Of a stretch of DNA of 64,000 nt, positions 60,811-64,000 are shown piece by piece. Each line of letters opens with the position of its first letter. Positions within the stretch are counted from its first letter, which is position 1. The stretch is from Todiramphus chloris collaris (taxonomy: Eukaryota; Chordata; Aves; Coraciiformes; Alcedinidae): assembly GCA_025345505.1 (NCBI GenBank), contig JANVCC010000062.1, positions 15,134,774 to 15,198,773 of the forward strand. Reading direction: 5' to 3'. The notes under the pieces are model-generated. The model was given only the letters and a program-made list of their open reading frames with translations. It was not told where the DNA came from and did no database searches. The translations under genes were made by a program, and so were the position numbers.

Positions 60811-63800
60811 CAGACTAAAAACCACAACCCACGCCAGAAAACCACCCTACTCCCACACATCACTTTAATTCTCCTGCAGAACTTCGCGAAGTCTCACAGG
60901 GATTTCTTAAGAGTTTTAACAACTTCGTATTTCAATCCAATGATATGAATACTTTGCTAAAAGTAGTGATTTAATGCCATAGAAAATGGTCATCTATCTT
61001 TTTTCAAACATCAGCTGCTGAAAGGTTAAACATCAAAGGCAGCAGGCAAGCTGACCAGACTCCCCTCCACTGACAGTAGAAAGAGAAGAACTTTCAAACT
61101 GAGGTTCAGCGAATCTTTCATAAGATGTCGAAAAAGACATTTGAGAGTTCCTTATTTCTCTCCATGGACTAGATTAGCAAGGTGGAGTAAATGTCGAACT
61201 TTAGAGAGTTAAACTTTCAAAGTTGGAGTGTGACATGAAAGCCACCCTAGAAATCTCCTTGTATGTACCACTGCATACATGTATATATATATACACCTGT
61301 ATAACATTACTCAAGAAGTGCTGATGTGCTTTCATATCACCATTATAAAGAATCAAGTCTTTGAAGATCAACTCTAAGTACATGAATTTTCAAGCTTATC
61401 TTTGAATAATGTATTAATTGAATGAAAAAGTTGTCAGTTTTCTCAATCTGGTGGCAAATTTTTTCCCTTCAGAACCAGGAAATACAGCACTAATTAGTTT
61501 TCTAATTTTAGATTTGTATAACTTGGTTTTGATTTCACATTTGTTTAATTGCATTTATAAGTATTAGTAAGAGGGTTAGATACCGAACAAAGGTAGTTTT
61601 AGCCAAAGTAATTTAAACAACTTGTTTGTTTAATTATATGTTTTCAGTCTATATCCAAACACTTCACCTTATTTAGTCAAGCAGTACCACTGCCTTTTGC
61701 TAAATTAGTTATGCAAGTAGAAGAAACAGAAGTTGTTGGCCATGAACCTTTATGAGATACTTAACTCATCACTGAAATCTATGGGGAATCAGAGGTTTCA
61801 TGCACCTGGGCTCAGCATGCTGAGCCTGCTCTGCTCTTACTGACTCTGCTGTGAGCCATGGTTGCTCAGTATCTCACATTTCTCTGCCTGGATACGAACT
61901 CCATTAAAAACTGGCAGTAGCTCTACGGACTAACAGTTGGGAACACAGCTAAGTAAAGAGGTGCACAGTCCATTCGGACTATAACAGTGGAAGCAGGAAA
62001 TCTATCTTGGGGCAAGACAACAAATTTCAGCTTATATCACCTAGAGCACTCTGGAAGCAAGATACAAAGCGTGGGTCAGCAAGAAGCCCACTGTGACACT
62101 GGGGACTTTGAAATTACAAATGAAAGCCTATGCTGCAGAGGAAAAAATAAGGAGCATTTCTGATTACTAACTCTTATTCACCACAGGCTTCAGAGAAATA
62201 GCCCAGAGAGCAGTATATTCACACCACTGTGAAAATCATAAACGACGGTTACCAATGAACTCAGAAAAAAAAGGCAGGATATTCTTACCGCTTTTGGAGG
62301 CAATAGCAGTTTTCTAGTTCCTCTGATTTCAGATCAGGATCTGTTAGCAATATAGGTACCTGTACTTCATTTACTGCTTCACTGCATAGAAATATTTTAG
62401 CCTGTTTTTCCTAATCATTATGATTCATAACATGTGTTCATGTCCTTCCCTCCCTAAATTTTCTAGCACTCTGATGAGTATTTTTTTCCAAGGGAATCTA
62501 TACTGCAAAGATAGAACACTTATTTCTGAAACCTGATGACCCCTACTACTAGTTTTCCTCTAAATATCCAATTCTGTATTTTAGACATTGTTACGCAAGG
62601 TGGCAGAGAGGAGCTCTCTTTCACTAAAACAAACCTGGAAGAATTTTTATTTCTGTAAGGGTAACAAAGCTCAGTCCTGAAATCCCCAAATTTTCACCAC
62701 ACCTAAAACACACAAGCAGCATATTCTAGCTAATTTTACAGTACAACACATGACAGGTGCTTGCACAAACCTTCATCTGTGCTGTATCTTCCACGCTTAA
62801 AGACATATATTGACACGAATACATTTCATGGATTACAATTCTAAACGACTAACAGCTGTTCAGTGTGGGTCTGATAAATATGCCTGACATGTGTAACACA
62901 CTTTGTTAAATCATTACACTGTTACACTTCGGAAAGAATAAATCCTGCCAACATTTATGTATGCTTGACTTTACCAGCCTGACTACTCCTGGCATCAAGC
63001 ATAATGTTCATAAGATCAAGGCCTAAGATATCATATCCAATGACTTGGAATAGGAATGCCTTCTAAAAAGGATAATACTTGCCCTAGCTGAAAGCTGCTA
63101 AGATTTCACTGCAATTATCAGCAGCAGGCTGGTGAATAAACATGAGACGCTCAGGAATTTACTCTGGTCAGGCATCAGGGAGAAAACCAGCATGAAACAA
63201 AGGAGGGAGAAATGAGGTAGAAGAGCAGAAGTGATTCTTTACAGCTTACAAGTGTTGTAATTTATTTTGAAGTGTCTGGTTATCCTTAGTGAAAAGTCAG
63301 GCAGGCTTAGAAGAGGGCCAAATGTGCAGGCTGGGACACAATTTAGTGCTACACAGATTTGGGAAGTAAAGCTCTGGAATCACAGCAGCTTTGCCTCTGA
63401 ATTCTGCACCTGGTTACTACAGAAATGTTTAATATATCTAACAGGAAAAGCAGATCTGAGGCTAAAGTCTTTATTGTTAGTGTAGTGGAACAGAGCATGA
63501 GGTAGGATACAGGTGATTAACAAAGAATCTCATGCTGCTCCATGTTTGACAGGACCAAGATTTGGGAAAAGCAGGTATTTACTAAACTAAATTCTTAAAC
63601 AACCCAAAGAATACAGGGCAGCTGTGTCATGGAATGGCTTATAACTCAGCCCAGTTTATGCTATAGCATTTATTACAGAGAAAATTTTTTTTTAATTAGC
63701 TTTGCTGCTTTTCACTGGTTACTTCCAAGCCTTGCACTGCTGACTCTCATCATGACACCTTCTCTTGTTAAATTACTCTCTCATTTTCTGTCAAATTCTG

Positions 63801-64000
63801 ATTTTCCGTAAGGAAATTATTAAGTAAGAGGATCTGAGGAAGGCACCCCCTGAACAACCTCCAATTACTGAGATAATTTTAAATGGTAGATCATGAAGAA
63901 GCTAAACTAGTGTCATCTTCTATTTCTGCTGAAAATCCCTAAGTTTTTGCATCTATTAAAAGGATTCCAGACTGTCACATTCCTTGTACGTGCTTCTAGA
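60811..64000. other. Non-coding DNA
   Basis: One (AT)n run (61281-61294). No genes, CR1 copies or other features are recognised. Confidence 0.5.

Overview
The window is vertebrate nuclear DNA and almost certainly from a bird. It is AT-rich and CpG-poor, holds no bacterial-style genes, and its recognisable interspersed repeats are 3' ends of CR1 LINEs with the avian-type tail. No SINE or L1 copies are recognisable. One run of 100 Ns inside a poly(A) tract (25173-25272) marks an assembly gap. Nearly all long open frames are chance frames in non-coding DNA or lie inside repeats.

Layout. 1-5176 is non-coding, with one GC-richer block (3740-4300) and small palindromes. 5177-5407 is a 201-bp segment flanked by perfect 15-bp direct repeats. 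6230-6337 is a strong plus-strand exon candidate, followed by a CR1 copy (6845-7231). From about 7.74 kb to at least 32 kb, and possibly to 42.9 kb, a series of minus-strand segments looks like exons of one unrecognised spliced gene. It ends in a stop at 7913 and has AATAAA signals at 7751-7760. The exons were found by eye from splice sites, open frame and phase; they are hypotheses, not proven genes. An old CR1 lies at 16300-17000 and a CR1 tail at 33000-33066. 51223-51249 holds three alternating RFX/X-box-like half sites beside a possible first exon. Two more CR1 fragments lie at 54948-55215 and 56745-57090, and the rest is featureless.

How it fits together. If the exon series is real, the window is mostly introns of one minus-strand gene. 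All five CR1 fragments are on the plus strand, as expected for elements tolerated in introns of a minus-strand gene, but five is too few to prove it. I could not recognise the protein. Recurrent tracts made almost only of T and G (or A and C on the other strand) are a second theme of the window.
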